Origin: Radiobacillus deserti
GTDB taxonomy: Bacteria > Bacillota > Bacilli > Bacillales > Amphibacillaceae
NCBI RefSeq assembly: GCF_007301515.1
Contig: NZ_CP041666.1
Coordinates: 2,914,001 to 2,978,000, forward strand
Direction of reading: 5' to 3'
Length of the DNA stretch: 64,000 nucleotides
The notes beneath the pieces are model-generated. The model was not told the DNA's origin and did not search any database. It was given only the letters and a program-made list of their open reading frames with translations. Positions within the stretch are counted from its first letter, which is position 1; each line of letters opens with the position of its first letter. The translations under genes and the position numbers were made by a program. Shown here in pieces: positions 1 through 8,321 of this stretch.

Positions 1-1047
1 ATCCTCTGCATACACATAGGTACAAGGATCACCAATTAACGAAGGCGGGCCACCTTCCTCATAGCTTTCCTCTGGGAGAAGGTGAGAATCTGAACCACCG
101 ATTCCTGTTAGGCGATAACCGTCGTTACATAAAGTGTTCCAGAGGATTAAGGCCTGCTCTGTCGCTTGCACATTGTCAGAGAAAGTCGGATCATTCCAAA
201 TTTCAATCGTATCAACCTCAGACAAAGCTGTTTCTTCAAATGTCCAATGCCACGGGTTAAGCATAGGGTGGTTTATCGAACGAAGTCCCCCCGCCTGTTG
301 CACATCTTGTAGGAGTCGGTTCATCCCAGCCTCGGATTCCATTCCACCGTCTTCACAGCTTGGTCGCCAATCTACCCATTGCTGGATCCCTAAGGCATTG
401 AAGTGTCCTTTGGATGATGTAATTTCCACCCCTGGTATAACCAAAAGATCTGGGTCCTTTATACGCATTGTTGGAATGACATTGTGATCGGTCGCTACAA
501 AGAAATCGAGTCCCATTTTTTTCGCTTGCTCCATATTTCTAAATGGTGTCATTTTTCCATCTGACTCATTGGTATGTGTATGAAAATCCCCTTTGTACCA
601 CCGCTTGCCTTTTTTAAGCCACGTATTCGGTTGATATTCCTCTAAACGAAATCCACCCTCGCTACCTATCGCCCAATTCTTTTTATCGTTTCTATTTAAC
701 GCTTGTAAAGAAAGCCTTTCGAGCGTAAAAGACAAGACAGGGGCAGATGAGTATGTCGGACAAAACATTTCCAATTTCCATTCTCCTTTTGGGATGGCCC
801 CCGATACAGCAGAAAATGAGCTAAAGGCTGGATCTACAGCAATAATAACTTCTTTGCTCTTTTCCTCCTGTGTATAGACATATTGCCAACGAAGTTGATG
901 GTTCGAATCCCAGAGCAGGAGGAATGCCCACGTCTTTTCTGAAAAGGAAAGAGAGATTCGCAACGCTTCTGACGTTTTATGTAAGGAAAACGCTTGTGAT
1001 ACGTGTGGTTGATTCACCGTGCACGTTTTTCCTTTTTCTATTATCAT
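1..1047 (-). CDS. PHP-domain metallohydrolase, CehA/McbA type (3' end outside window)
   Basis: The reverse strand is open from an ATG at 1047, preceded by AGGAG, to the window edge: 349 codons, C-terminus missing. After about 150 residues of beta-rich N-terminal sequence the PHP signature appears: FHTHTNESDG at about 155-164, ATDHN near 185-189, PGVEIT near 207, and INHPM and GGSDSH further on. These supply the His/Asp/Glu ligands of a trinuclear metal centre. CehA/McbA proteins are phosphoesterase-like hydrolases. It is the last visible gene of the Ugp-like ABC operon, 73 bp after the binding-protein gene. A role in hydrolysing the imported compound, for example a phosphodiester, is inferred from context; the substrate is unknown. 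No signal peptide is evident, so it is probably cytoplasmic. Confidence 0.85.
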   Translation of the reverse strand, partial: MIIEKGKTCTVNQPHVSQAFSLHKTSEALRISLSFSEKTWAFLLLWDSNHQLRWQYVYTQEEKSKEVIIAVDPAFSSFSAVSGAIPKGEWKLEMFCPTYSSAPVLSFTLERLSLQALNRNDKKNWAIGSEGGFRLEEYQPNTWLKKGKRWYKGDFHTHTNESDGKMTPFRNMEQAKKMGLDFFVATDHNVIPTMRIKDPDLLVIPGVEITSSKGHFNALGIQQWVDWRPSCEDGGMESEAGMNRLLQDVQQAGGLRSINHPMLNPWHWTFEETALSEVDTIEIWNDPTFSDNVQATEQALILWNTLCNDGYRLTGIGGSDSHLLPEESYEEGGPPSLIGDPCTYVYAED

Positions 1048-1075
1048 GTAAAACTACTCCTTTCTCTTTAAAGGA

Positions 1076-1108
1076 ATCCTCTATACAGATTCTCCGCGTA
1101 TAGAGGAT
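1076..1108 (-). other. Intercistronic stem-loop after the binding-protein gene
   Basis: ATCCTCTATAC at 1076-1086 is perfectly complementary to GTATAGAGGAT at 1098-1108 with an 11-nt loop. No T-run follows on the minus strand, so it does not look like a full terminator. Stable stems directly behind solute-binding-protein genes commonly protect the upstream mRNA and lower expression of the genes behind; that role is inferred here. Confidence 0.5.
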
Positions 1109-1120
1109 ATTAGTTGTCTA

Positions 1121-2434
1121 TTATTGGACGGCATCCAACGCACTTTGTGCCGTTTTTTTCGCTTCTTGCAACGCTTTTTCAGCCGATACTCCTTCAATTT
1201 CTACTTTGTCTGCCGCTATCGAAAGTGCATCTAAAATCTTTCCACCCGTAGGGTCAACGAATGGTGGAGTAGCCGATTGCGCTTGTTCTAATGGCACAAG
1301 AATTTGTGGATTTTCTTCTGCATACGCTTTAAATTCCTCTACATCTTTCGCTGATTTACGAACGGCAATATAACCTGTGCTCATCGACCAGTCGGCTGTT
1401 TTTTCAGCACTTGTGAAGAAGGATAAGAATTCAAAAGCTGCTGCTTTTTGTTCATCAGAAGCAGAGCTAGGAATTGCCCCTAATAATGCACCTGCTGCAG
1501 GTGCTGCATCATGCCCTTCCCAGCCAGGCTGTGGTGCAGCTGACACAATACTGAAATCAAGATCCCCTTGGTCTCCACTAGATCCCGTGTAACCAAATGC
1601 TTTACCTTGCATCACTTCATCAATCGTTTTGTACCAATACTCCCAGCCTTGCCCTCCATGATTAATTCCCATTGTTTTATCCTCATGGATGGCTTTACGG
1701 AAGAATTCCCAGGCTTCCACCCATTCAGGTGAATCAATCAATACTTCTTTTCCATCCTCGCTTATTATTTGTCCACCATTACTATAAGCAGCATCAATTA
1801 AGTTTCCAGATCCCCACATTGGCATCCAGCCTTTCATCCCTTTCTCCTCTTTAATTTTTGCTGCTGCTTCACCAAGAGATTCCCATGTTTTTAAATCATC
1901 TGTCGATAAACCTAATTCTTCCATCACATCGTTACGGTAGTACAGAACTTGTGTCGTTCCATACAGCGGTAATGCATATTGTGTACCATCTACCGTTCCT
2001 TGGTTATAGAAGGATTCCACAAAATCTTCTGGCTGAAAATCCGCTTGCTTCTCGATGTAACGATCCATAGGCTCTATCGCTTGTTTACTAATTAAACTTC
2101 TCGTTGCATCATTTTCTAATAAAACAGCTGCTGGTACTTGTTTCGCAGCAATACCAGCTTGAAGCTTTTGATACGTTTCATCATAATTTCCTTGGGCTAC
2201 ACCTGTCACTTTCACCTTATCTTGACTGTCATTAAATTCTGTAATAAAACGCTCAATGGTCTCCGCCAACGTTCCACCTTGCCCATACCAGAATTCAATT
2301 TCCACTGGTTCATTGGAAGCTGATGTTTCTGTTTCATCCTTAGAAGTGCTAGCTTCCCCTTCTTTACTGGAACAGCCTACTACCACAAGTAATAACATGG
2401 ATAACGTCACGATAATAAATCCAATTTTCTTCAT
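1121..2434 (-). CDS. ABC transporter substrate-binding lipoprotein (UgpB/MalE family)
   Basis: Extracellular solute-binding protein of family 1, 437 aa. The ATG at 2434 is chosen over an upstream in-frame start because GGAGGAGG sits just before it and the protein then begins with a standard lipoprotein signal: MKKIG, hydrophobic run, lipobox VVGC with Cys near residue 21. A Ser/Thr/Glu-rich linker leads to the binding fold (EIEFWYGQGG, QVLYYRNDV, GSGNLIDAAYSNGG). Two MalF/MalG-type permeases lie upstream in the same operon and a PHP hydrolase downstream. Overall resemblance is to glycerol-3-phosphate or sugar binders; the ligand cannot be assigned from sequence. No ATPase is encoded here, so a shared MsmX/UgpC-type ATPase elsewhere is expected. 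Confidence 0.85.
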   Translation of the reverse strand: MKKIGFIIVTLSMLLLVVVGCSSKEGEASTSKDETETSASNEPVEIEFWYGQGGTLAETIERFITEFNDSQDKVKVTGVAQGNYDETYQKLQAGIAAKQVPAAVLLENDATRSLISKQAIEPMDRYIEKQADFQPEDFVESFYNQGTVDGTQYALPLYGTTQVLYYRNDVMEELGLSTDDLKTWESLGEAAAKIKEEKGMKGWMPMWGSGNLIDAAYSNGGQIISEDGKEVLIDSPEWVEAWEFFRKAIHEDKTMGINHGGQGWEYWYKTIDEVMQGKAFGYTGSSGDQGDLDFSIVSAAPQPGWEGHDAAPAAGALLGAIPSSASDEQKAAAFEFLSFFTSAEKTADWSMSTGYIAVRKSAKDVEEFKAYAEENPQILVPLEQAQSATPPFVDPTGGKILDALSIAADKVEIEGVSAEKALQEAKKTAQSALDAVQ

Positions 2435-2453
2435 TATTTCATCCTCCTCCAAT

Positions 2454-3299
2454 TTATCCTTTTATTCCTTGATCATTGATACCTGATACAAAAGACTTTT
2501 GTGCAAAAACAAATAGAATCAGTAATGGAAATACGACAAAGCTACTAGCAGCCATAATCAAAGGCCACTGCATGCCATAGCCACCCTCTTGCATGAAAAA
2601 CTTCTGAATACCTTGGGTAATCAGCATTTTTTCCTCGCTTTTGATAATGAGCGATGGCCATAGATAATTGTTATACATTTGAACAAAGCTAATTAGCCCA
2701 AATGTGGCAAAGGTAGGAAGTGTTAGGGGGAATAACATCTTCCATAGAATTTGCCAGTGACTGCTACCATCGAGCTTTGCCGCTTCAATTAATTCCTTTG
2801 GCACTTGCAGAAACGCTTGCCGCAGGAGGAATATACCAAAAACACTCACCGCATTGGATACGATAATCCCCGTGTATGTATCTAGGAGCTGAAACTTCCC
2901 TAACAATACGTAACTCGGCACATAGGTCGCTGCTACTGGCAGCATGTAAGACCCAAGTATAAGTGCAAACAATATGTTTCTTCCTCGAAACTGAAACTGA
3001 GTAAAAGCGTAAGCCATCATAGCACCTGAAATTATTTGTAATAACACAATAACAGCTGCTGTGAACACACTATTGAACATATATAATCCAAAAGGGGCCA
3101 CATTCCATGCATCAAGGAAGTTGTGCCATTGTGGATTTTCAGGAAGCAAAGACGGCGGAAATTGCCAAATTTCATCCTTCGTCTTTAACGCACTACTGAT
3201 CATCCACAGGAATGGAAAAAACATTAAAAAGCTTAAAAACGTTAACAACAAATACTTTCCAATTGTGATGGACCCAGTCCACCAAGCTTTTGCATTCAT
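2454..3299 (-). CDS. ABC transporter permease, UgpE/MalG type
   Basis: Inner-membrane permease of the carbohydrate-uptake (CUT1) class, 281 aa, about six membrane segments. The ATG at 3299 (MNAKAW) has AGGAGGT at proper spacing; an upstream in-frame start would overlap the previous gene and lacks a comparable site. The ATPase-docking EAA loop reads LIEAAKLDGSSHWQILWKM. It follows the UgpA-type permease by 10 bp and precedes the lipoprotein gene by 19 bp, so the three are cotranscribed and should form one importer. Confidence 0.88.
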   Translation of the reverse strand: MNAKAWWTGSITIGKYLLLTFLSFLMFFPFLWMISSALKTKDEIWQFPPSLLPENPQWHNFLDAWNVAPFGLYMFNSVFTAAVIVLLQIISGAMMAYAFTQFQFRGRNILFALILGSYMLPVAATYVPSYVLLGKFQLLDTYTGIIVSNAVSVFGIFLLRQAFLQVPKELIEAAKLDGSSHWQILWKMLFPLTLPTFATFGLISFVQMYNNYLWPSLIIKSEEKMLITQGIQKFFMQEGGYGMQWPLIMAASSFVVFPLLILFVFAQKSFVSGINDQGIKG

Positions 3300-3309
3300 C
3301 GTCGACCTC

Positions 3310-4239
3310 CTATTGGTAATGCACCCATTTTCGAGACAGTCCAAATTGAATAATAGAAAGAATGGAAGTAATCAGTATAATGACCGTAGCAACAGCTGTT
3401 GCTTTCCCCATATTAAACTCCTCAAAGGCTGCTTGATAAAATAAATAGAGCAGCGTTCGAGTACTTCCCGCAGGACCACCCTGCGTCATCACTTGAATTT
3501 GATCATACGCTTCTAAAGCTTGAACCGTACTAATGATGGATAAGAAAAACGTAGTTGGAGATACAAGTGGTACCGTCACTCTAAAAAACTTTTGAAAACC
3601 TCCAGCTCCGTCAATTGATGCTGCTTCAAAAAGATCCGTTGGAATTCTTTTCAACGCATTCAAGTAAAATATCATCGCCCAACCAAGTCCCTTCCATACG
3701 GTCACAATAATAACCGCAGGCATTGCCCAAGTAGAACTACCTGTCCACTCTAAGCCTGGCAAACCAAAAAAGGAAAGCACCCAATTAGCAATCCCTGTCT
3801 CAGGCTCAAAAATCCACGACCAAACAATAGCAACCGCAACTGTCGGTGTAACCCAAGGTGAGAATAAGATAGTGCGGAACATTCCCATCCCTTGCTGATT
3901 CTTTAACACCAGCAAAGCTAGTAACAAGCCACCTACTATCGTCGGAATGACTGTACCTAGGGTGAAGTAAAGTGTATTCCAGAGCACCTCATGAAAGATT
4001 GGATCACGAATGAGATTCATATAATTGTCCAGCCAGACAATATTGTAGGTCGGACTGATATAGTCCCAGTCTGTGAGACTAATAAGAAACGAATTCAACA
4101 TCGGATAAAACCAAAATAAGGTTAACGGAATCATGGCAGGGGTTAGAAATAACCAAGGCGTTAAAGTACGAAAAACTCTTCGAATTGGATTACTTTTTAC
4201 TTTCACTTTTTTTCTAGACTTCGCAACCACCGTTTCCAA
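3310..4239 (-). CDS. ABC transporter permease, UgpA/MalF type
   Basis: Partner permease of the same CUT1 importer, 309 aa. The start is TTG at 4239 behind AGGAAGGAGG; no ATG lies nearby in frame. It has about six membrane segments and the EAA loop LFEAASIDGAGGFQKFFRV near residue 205. It is the first gene of the operon and sits about 175 bp downstream of the DeoR regulator's stop codon, with a CCACA-based inverted repeat between them. Specificity is unknown. Confidence 0.88.
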   Translation of the reverse strand: METVVAKSRKKVKVKSNPIRRVFRTLTPWLFLTPAMIPLTLFWFYPMLNSFLISLTDWDYISPTYNIVWLDNYMNLIRDPIFHEVLWNTLYFTLGTVIPTIVGGLLLALLVLKNQQGMGMFRTILFSPWVTPTVAVAIVWSWIFEPETGIANWVLSFFGLPGLEWTGSSTWAMPAVIIVTVWKGLGWAMIFYLNALKRIPTDLFEAASIDGAGGFQKFFRVTVPLVSPTTFFLSIISTVQALEAYDQIQVMTQGGPAGSTRTLLYLFYQAAFEEFNMGKATAVATVIILITSILSIIQFGLSRKWVHYQ

Positions 4240-4329
4240 ATATGTATCCTCCTTCCTCCCTCTTCCTAGCTTCAGTATAAAGAACGAATATGTAGTTAAT
4301 GTAAATAGAGTTTTAATTATGTGTAAAAA

Positions 4330-4365
4330 TGTGGTTTTATTTGTGATTTATTAAAATAAACCACA
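4330..4365. promoter_or_regulatory. Inverted repeat, candidate operator for the DeoR regulator
   Basis: TGTGGTTTTAT at 4330-4340 faces ATAAACCACA at 4356-4365, an imperfect inverted repeat between the DeoR gene and the transporter operon. CCACA half-sites recur at about 5221-5236 just upstream of the DeoR start (CCACATAAATCCACA). The shared half-site in both control regions suggests the regulator binds both. This is inference from the repeats; no binding data are available. Confidence 0.45.
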
Positions 4366-4384
4366 ACTTCACAAAAATAGAGTT

Positions 4385-4416
4385 AAAAAAAATAAGCCCT
4401 CTCGCTGAGGTGCTTA
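4385..4416 (-). terminator. Rho-independent terminator of the DeoR gene
   Basis: On the minus strand AAGCACCTC and GAGGGGCTT-like arms form a GC-rich hairpin that overlaps the stop codon and is followed by ATTTTTTTT. It separates the regulator's transcript from the transporter operon. Confidence 0.7.
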
Positions 4417-5196
4417 CTGATAGATCGATATTCCTGCACTAGTATATTTTTGTTTGATTTCGGATGATAGGTTAGGATCCGTAATAATCCCCTTCACATC
4501 CTGTAAAGTACACACGTGTAATAGAGAGGCCGCATCGAATTTACTACTATCTGCTACAATATAACATTCCTTACTAGCCTCTAGCATTTTCTTTTTTACA
4601 TTCCATTCCCTTACCCCGTAATCCGTTATGCCAGAATGAAGGGAGATTCCACTAGCACTCAAAAATAACGTGTCTATGTGAAATTGTGAAATAAAGGTTT
4701 CCGTCATTTCTCCAACGACACAAAGCTCCTCATTCCGCATAATACCTCCCGTTAAAATAATCGTATATTGTGGCATTTCGGAAAGCTCAAAGGCAATCGG
4801 AAGAGAATTCGTGACAATGGTCAAACGCTGAAACCGAGTTTTTAATGCTCGTGCTAATTCTGTGTTTGTCGTGCTTACATCTAACGCAATCGACTGCCCT
4901 TCCTTCACAAAGTCCAATGCACGCTGCGCTAGCAGTTGTTTTTCTTCTTTATGTAAAAGCTCTCTTGTATGAAAGGACTTCTCCTCTGTGTTTCGCTTTT
5001 CGTCCTTTTCTGTCATGACTGCACCACCATGAACTCGCTTGAGGAGCTGCTTGGATTCTAACAACTCCAAATCTCGCCGTATCGTTTCATCCGAAACTCC
5101 AAATTCCTCCACAAGATTGGCAACCTTTACCGCTTCATCTCGAAAAAGTCGGTCCAGGATGAGCTCTTGTCGTTTTTGAGCTAGCAATTCTCTCAC
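4414..5196 (-). CDS. DeoR/GlpR-family transcriptional regulator
   Basis: A 260-aa repressor of the DeoR family. Residues 1-60 form the winged helix-turn-helix with the family signature (VANLVEEFGVSDETIRRDL, then LLKRVHGGA). The rest is the DeoRC sugar-phosphate sensor fold, with ALDVSTTN, TIVTNS, TGGIMR and DSSKF. The start is GTG at 5196 with a weak AGAGAG upstream; a downstream TTG is possible. Family members usually sense a phosphorylated sugar or polyol. Its position directly upstream of the Ugp-like operon, and the shared CCACA motifs, point to control of that operon and of itself. Confidence 0.9.
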   Translation of the reverse strand: MRELLAQKRQELILDRLFRDEAVKVANLVEEFGVSDETIRRDLELLESKQLLKRVHGGAVMTEKDEKRNTEEKSFHTRELLHKEEKQLLAQRALDFVKEGQSIALDVSTTNTELARALKTRFQRLTIVTNSLPIAFELSEMPQYTIILTGGIMRNEELCVVGEMTETFISQFHIDTLFLSASGISLHSGITDYGVREWNVKKKMLEASKECYIVADSSKFDAASLLHVCTLQDVKGIITDPNLSSEIKQKYTSAGISIYQ

Positions 5197-5389
5197 GCCT
5201 CTCTACATGTATTATAAATACCACATAAATCCACAAAGGTATTATAGCATGTAGAGCGTGAAATTGGGAATGTGTTGTGAGGTGCAGGAGGGACTAGTTA
5301 GTGTTTTTAGTGACTCCGACCGCGATTATGGAAAGTTCCCTGCCCATTTATTTGGCAGCCAACCACCTCTTAACACCCTGATCCCATTA

Positions 5390-5418
5390 CAAAAAACCAC
5401 AGTCCTCAGACTGTGGCT
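5390..5418 (-). terminator. Rho-independent terminator of the nitroreductase gene
   Basis: CCACAGTC (5397-5404) and GACTGTGG (5409-5416) form a perfect 8-bp stem. Read on the minus strand it is followed by TTTTTTG, ten bases after the nitroreductase stop codon. Confidence 0.85.
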
Positions 5419-5426
5419 TCCTTCTC

Positions 5427-6032
5427 TTAAATCATTTTCCCAAAGCTACCTTCAAATGTTGACTCCACAATTGGTCGTCTCACACTCGGTTCTTCTCTTC
5501 CTTGAAGCTGTTCCGGAAGGCTAGCTTTATCTCCTTGATAGCCCAATGCTACAAGTGCTTGCACTTCGAATTGTTCAGGGATATTTAACACTTCTTTTGC
5601 TTTATCTTTGTAGATACCGCCCATTGCATGGGTAATTAATCCTTTTTGAAAAGCTTGTAAAGATAAGAAACCCCAAGCAGTTCCAGTATCAAACGCATGT
5701 GTCCCAATCTTATTACCGTCTCGTTCTGTTTCGGAAAGAATTAAAACCAAAACCGGTGCTTTGCTGGACCATCCTTGGTTTCCTTCCATTACAAAGGATC
5801 GAAATTTTTCTCGATCCTCCTGCGTGCGAGCCACGATGAATCTCCACGGCTGGAGATTCATGGAAGATGGAGCCCAGCGAGCAGCTTCTAAGATAGACAT
5901 TAACGTCTCATGTGTGACTTCCTTATCACGAAATGCTCTCGGCGACCAACGATTGACAAATAGCGGGTCTGCCTCGAAATCAGGTTTACGCTTTTCTTTT
6001 ACTTCTTGATTTAACCCTGAAATAGTACTCAA
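5427..6032 (-). CDS. Nitroreductase-family FMN oxidoreductase
   Basis: A 201-aa nitroreductase-fold protein: RWSPRAFRDKEV, then ARWAPSSMNLQPWRF (the FMN-binding start of the family), and GGIYKDKAKEVLNIPEQFEVQALVALGYQG. Members are NAD(P)H-dependent FMN enzymes that reduce nitro, quinone or enone compounds. The start is TTG at 6032 behind GAGGAGAG. The gene is monocistronic with its own terminator. A degraded copy of its C-terminal half lies near 47 kb, also next to a wall-hydrolase fragment, so the pair has been duplicated. The physiological substrate is unknown. Confidence 0.88.
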   Translation of the reverse strand: MSTISGLNQEVKEKRKPDFEADPLFVNRWSPRAFRDKEVTHETLMSILEAARWAPSSMNLQPWRFIVARTQEDREKFRSFVMEGNQGWSSKAPVLVLILSETERDGNKIGTHAFDTGTAWGFLSLQAFQKGLITHAMGGIYKDKAKEVLNIPEQFEVQALVALGYQGDKASLPEQLQGREEPSVRRPIVESTFEGSFGKMI

Positions 6033-6111
6033 TGGTCACTCTCCTCTATTCTTAGTAGTTTCATTAGTTCCTTATTATAGAAGGAATAGACCATTGTTTC
6101 CAAAAAAACGC

Positions 6112-6936
6112 TTACGCTTCTGGTTTCTGGATTTGGTCAATCTCTACTTTATCAATTTTCCATTTCCCATCCACTTTTACGAAAGTAAAAATGTGGTCAA
6201 AAACTCCACCTAATCCTCCACCATTTCTACTAACCAATTTATATTTAGTTTCACTTAATTTTGTTACAGTGTGTGGTCCAAAGTCATAAGAAGCTTTTGC
6301 ATCTCTTGGAATGTAGTATAATTTTCCACTATATTCGTATATTAGCCCATCCCAATATTGGACTGCTGCTTCTTTTGTCATAAAATCAGATGTGACTTTG
6401 TATATCTCTTCCTTTGAATTATAACCTTTAACACGGTTTTCTTTCGGTTCCGTCTGTCCTTTAAACCAATCATTAATATTGTTGTATTTTTTAAGAATAT
6501 CCAAAAAGATAGGTTCTACTGCGTATTGTTCTGTCTTAGCCGGGACTTTTTCTGGTGATTCTTTACCTGGCTCCGCTTGTGTCTCTGTTTTTTTAGAGGA
6601 TTGTTCTGTAGTTGGATTTGTTCCTTTAGATGCCTGATTTGTTGATGATTTTGTTTCCTTAGTGGATGGATTTTCAGACGGTTGTTCTACTGAATCTTTT
6701 GCTGTTGAGGAGGAGTCAGTTCCTTTCTCTGCTGAATTGGTTTCCGGCTCAGCATGATCTGTATTCTTTTCCTCTGTGCTCATAACTAATTCCGTTGCAG
6801 CCTCCTTTTTCTCAAGCTGTACTACCGAAGCCTCATGATTGTTTGTGCTTGCTCCAACCTTCATTTCTTCCTCTGCTGTGCCGCATCCTGCTGCAAGTAG
6901 AAGTAGCACAGATAGCAAGCCTAGTCTCACTTTCAT
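6112..6936 (-). CDS. Lipoprotein with Ser/Thr/Glu-rich linker, unknown C-terminal domain
   Basis: A 274-aa lipoprotein: MKVRLGLL, hydrophobic core, lipobox LAAGC with Cys at about 18. Residues 20-140 are low complexity (Ser, Thr, Glu, Lys). Residues 145-274 form an aromatic-rich domain (DFMTKEAAVQYWDGLIYEY, GGLGGVFDHIFTFVKVDGKW). I do not recognise this domain with certainty. An IseA-like inhibitor of D,L-endopeptidases is one possibility, suggested by the divergent NlpC/P60 gene and a WalR-type site about 55 bp upstream of this start; in B. subtilis iseA is WalR-controlled. That assignment is weak. An NTF2-like fold is an alternative. Confidence 0.7.
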   Translation of the reverse strand: MKVRLGLLSVLLLLAAGCGTAEEEMKVGASTNNHEASVVQLEKKEAATELVMSTEEKNTDHAEPETNSAEKGTDSSSTAKDSVEQPSENPSTKETKSSTNQASKGTNPTTEQSSKKTETQAEPGKESPEKVPAKTEQYAVEPIFLDILKKYNNINDWFKGQTEPKENRVKGYNSKEEIYKVTSDFMTKEAAVQYWDGLIYEYSGKLYYIPRDAKASYDFGPHTVTKLSETKYKLVSRNGGGLGGVFDHIFTFVKVDGKWKIDKVEIDQIQKPEA

Positions 6937-6991
6937 TTGAACAACACCTTTCCTTTTTTTGTCTGTTATACCCTTCCATCTTATACCTTAT

Positions 6992-7008
6992 GTTACATTT
7001 TTGTTACA
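6992..7008 (-). promoter_or_regulatory. WalR-type (YycF) binding site
   Basis: On the minus strand the sequence reads TGTAAC-AAAAA-TGTAAC, an exact match to the published WalR consensus TGTWAH-N5-TGTWAH. It lies in the divergent region between the lipoprotein (starts 6936) and the LysM-NlpC/P60 gene (starts 7159), and nearer the lipoprotein. WalR controls autolysin genes and their inhibitors in Firmicutes. Confidence 0.65.
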
Positions 7009-7116
7009 CCTTTATTACTTCCATTGTAACATTTCATCCATTCTATCCCAATAGTAAACAAGTATGAATTTATGGTAAAGAAAGAAAAAATCACCAACAG
7101 ATTCCGACAAAACATG

Positions 7117-7122
7117 CTATAC
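7117..7122 (+). promoter_or_regulatory. Extended -10 promoter element of the triple-LysM gene
   Basis: TGCTATACT carries an extended -10 with TATACT at 7117-7122. No good -35 box is visible 17 bp upstream (CAACAG). The same CATGCTATACT string occurs upstream of the second LysM-NlpC/P60 gene at 47733-47743. Confidence 0.5.
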
Positions 7123-7158
7123 TAAGAAAAAATTAGGAGAATGTTAGAGGTGTGGCAG

Positions 7159-8232
7159 ATGAAAAAGAAGACCATTCTTTCCGTCGCAGCTTCTGCTGTT
7201 GTGGCTACTACTTTATTGGCAACTCCAGCAGAGGCTGCTACTTATACGGTAAAAAAAGGGGATTCATTGTGGCTCATTGCTCAAAGATATAACACAAGTG
7301 TCTCTGAATTAGTAAAGCTGAACAAATTAAACAATCATGTAGTTTTTCCAAATCAAGTAATGAACGTAACAGCACCTAGTAAACAAATAAACAAAGAAAC
7401 CTCTAGCAGGTCCACAGTAAAGACATATAAGGTTAAACGTGGAGACTCATTAAGTAAAATTGCAGCGAAACATAAGATTTCACTTCGGCAGCTAATAGAA
7501 TGGAATAAACTGAAATCAACGGTTATTCACCCAGGAGATGTATTAATCGTTGGAAAGAAATCGACGTCTACACCGACGAGGCCATCCACTCCGTCTAAGA
7601 CTGTAACACCTAGTAATCCGACTACTCCAGACACTAAGCTAGGCCAACCAATCTCCACCCTGATACACATTGTGAAGGCTGGAGATTCACTATGGAAGCT
7701 GAGTCAATATTATCAAGTAGCTTTAAATGACATTAAAAAGTGGAACAAATTAACCTCCAATAATATTTACGTTGGACAAAAACTGAAAATCAAACAAACA
7801 GCAGATGAACCTAGTATGCCAACTCCGGCGCCTATTAAAATCCCTGTTCATTTGCCAGCTTCACCAGATTTCGATGTGTCCAAGCTCATAACCGAAGCGA
7901 CAGCATTGTTTGGAAGTCCATATCTATATGGTGGTTCTGATCCCGCCGGCTTTGATTGTAGTGGATTTATCTTTTATGTGTACAATCTAGCTGGTAAAAA
8001 CATTGCTAGATACTCTAGTGATGGGTATTATAACCGTTCTTTCTATGTACAAAAGCCACAAATCGGAGACCTTGTATTTTTTGAAAATACATACAAGCAA
8101 GGAATTTCCCATGTCGGCATTTACGTCGGGGAGAATCAATTCATGCACGCTGGCGACAATGGTGTAACGGTATCGGACCTATCCAATTCATACTGGCAGC
8201 AACACTTTGATGGATACAAACGTTTTTATTGA
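7159..8232 (+). CDS. Secreted LysM (x3) NlpC/P60 D,L-endopeptidase
   Basis: A 357-aa peptidoglycan hydrolase of the LytE/LytF/CwlS type. ATG at 7159 is preferred over one 18 bp upstream because AGAGGTG is correctly spaced only for it. The signal peptide ends at PAEA-ATYT. Three LysM domains (about 28-72, 93-137, 165-210, each with a GDSL core) are joined by Thr/Pro/Ser-rich linkers. The NlpC/P60 domain occupies about 240-357 with the catalytic Cys in FDCSGF and His in SHVGIYVG. Such enzymes cut the D-Glu-diamino-acid bond of stem peptides during wall growth. A WalR-type site lies upstream. A closely similar two-LysM paralogue lies at 47791. Confidence 0.92.
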   Translation: MKKKTILSVAASAVVATTLLATPAEAATYTVKKGDSLWLIAQRYNTSVSELVKLNKLNNHVVFPNQVMNVTAPSKQINKETSSRSTVKTYKVKRGDSLSKIAAKHKISLRQLIEWNKLKSTVIHPGDVLIVGKKSTSTPTRPSTPSKTVTPSNPTTPDTKLGQPISTLIHIVKAGDSLWKLSQYYQVALNDIKKWNKLTSNNIYVGQKLKIKQTADEPSMPTPAPIKIPVHLPASPDFDVSKLITEATALFGSPYLYGGSDPAGFDCSGFIFYVYNLAGKNIARYSSDGYYNRSFYVQKPQIGDLVFFENTYKQGISHVGIYVGENQFMHAGDNGVTVSDLSNSYWQQHFDGYKRFY

Positions 8233-8321
8233 TTTGTCATCCACTCTCTCCAATAGCTTAGAATGAGTAATTCAAAATAACCAATACTACTCATAGAAGC
8301 TATGGAGGAGGAGGATGACGT

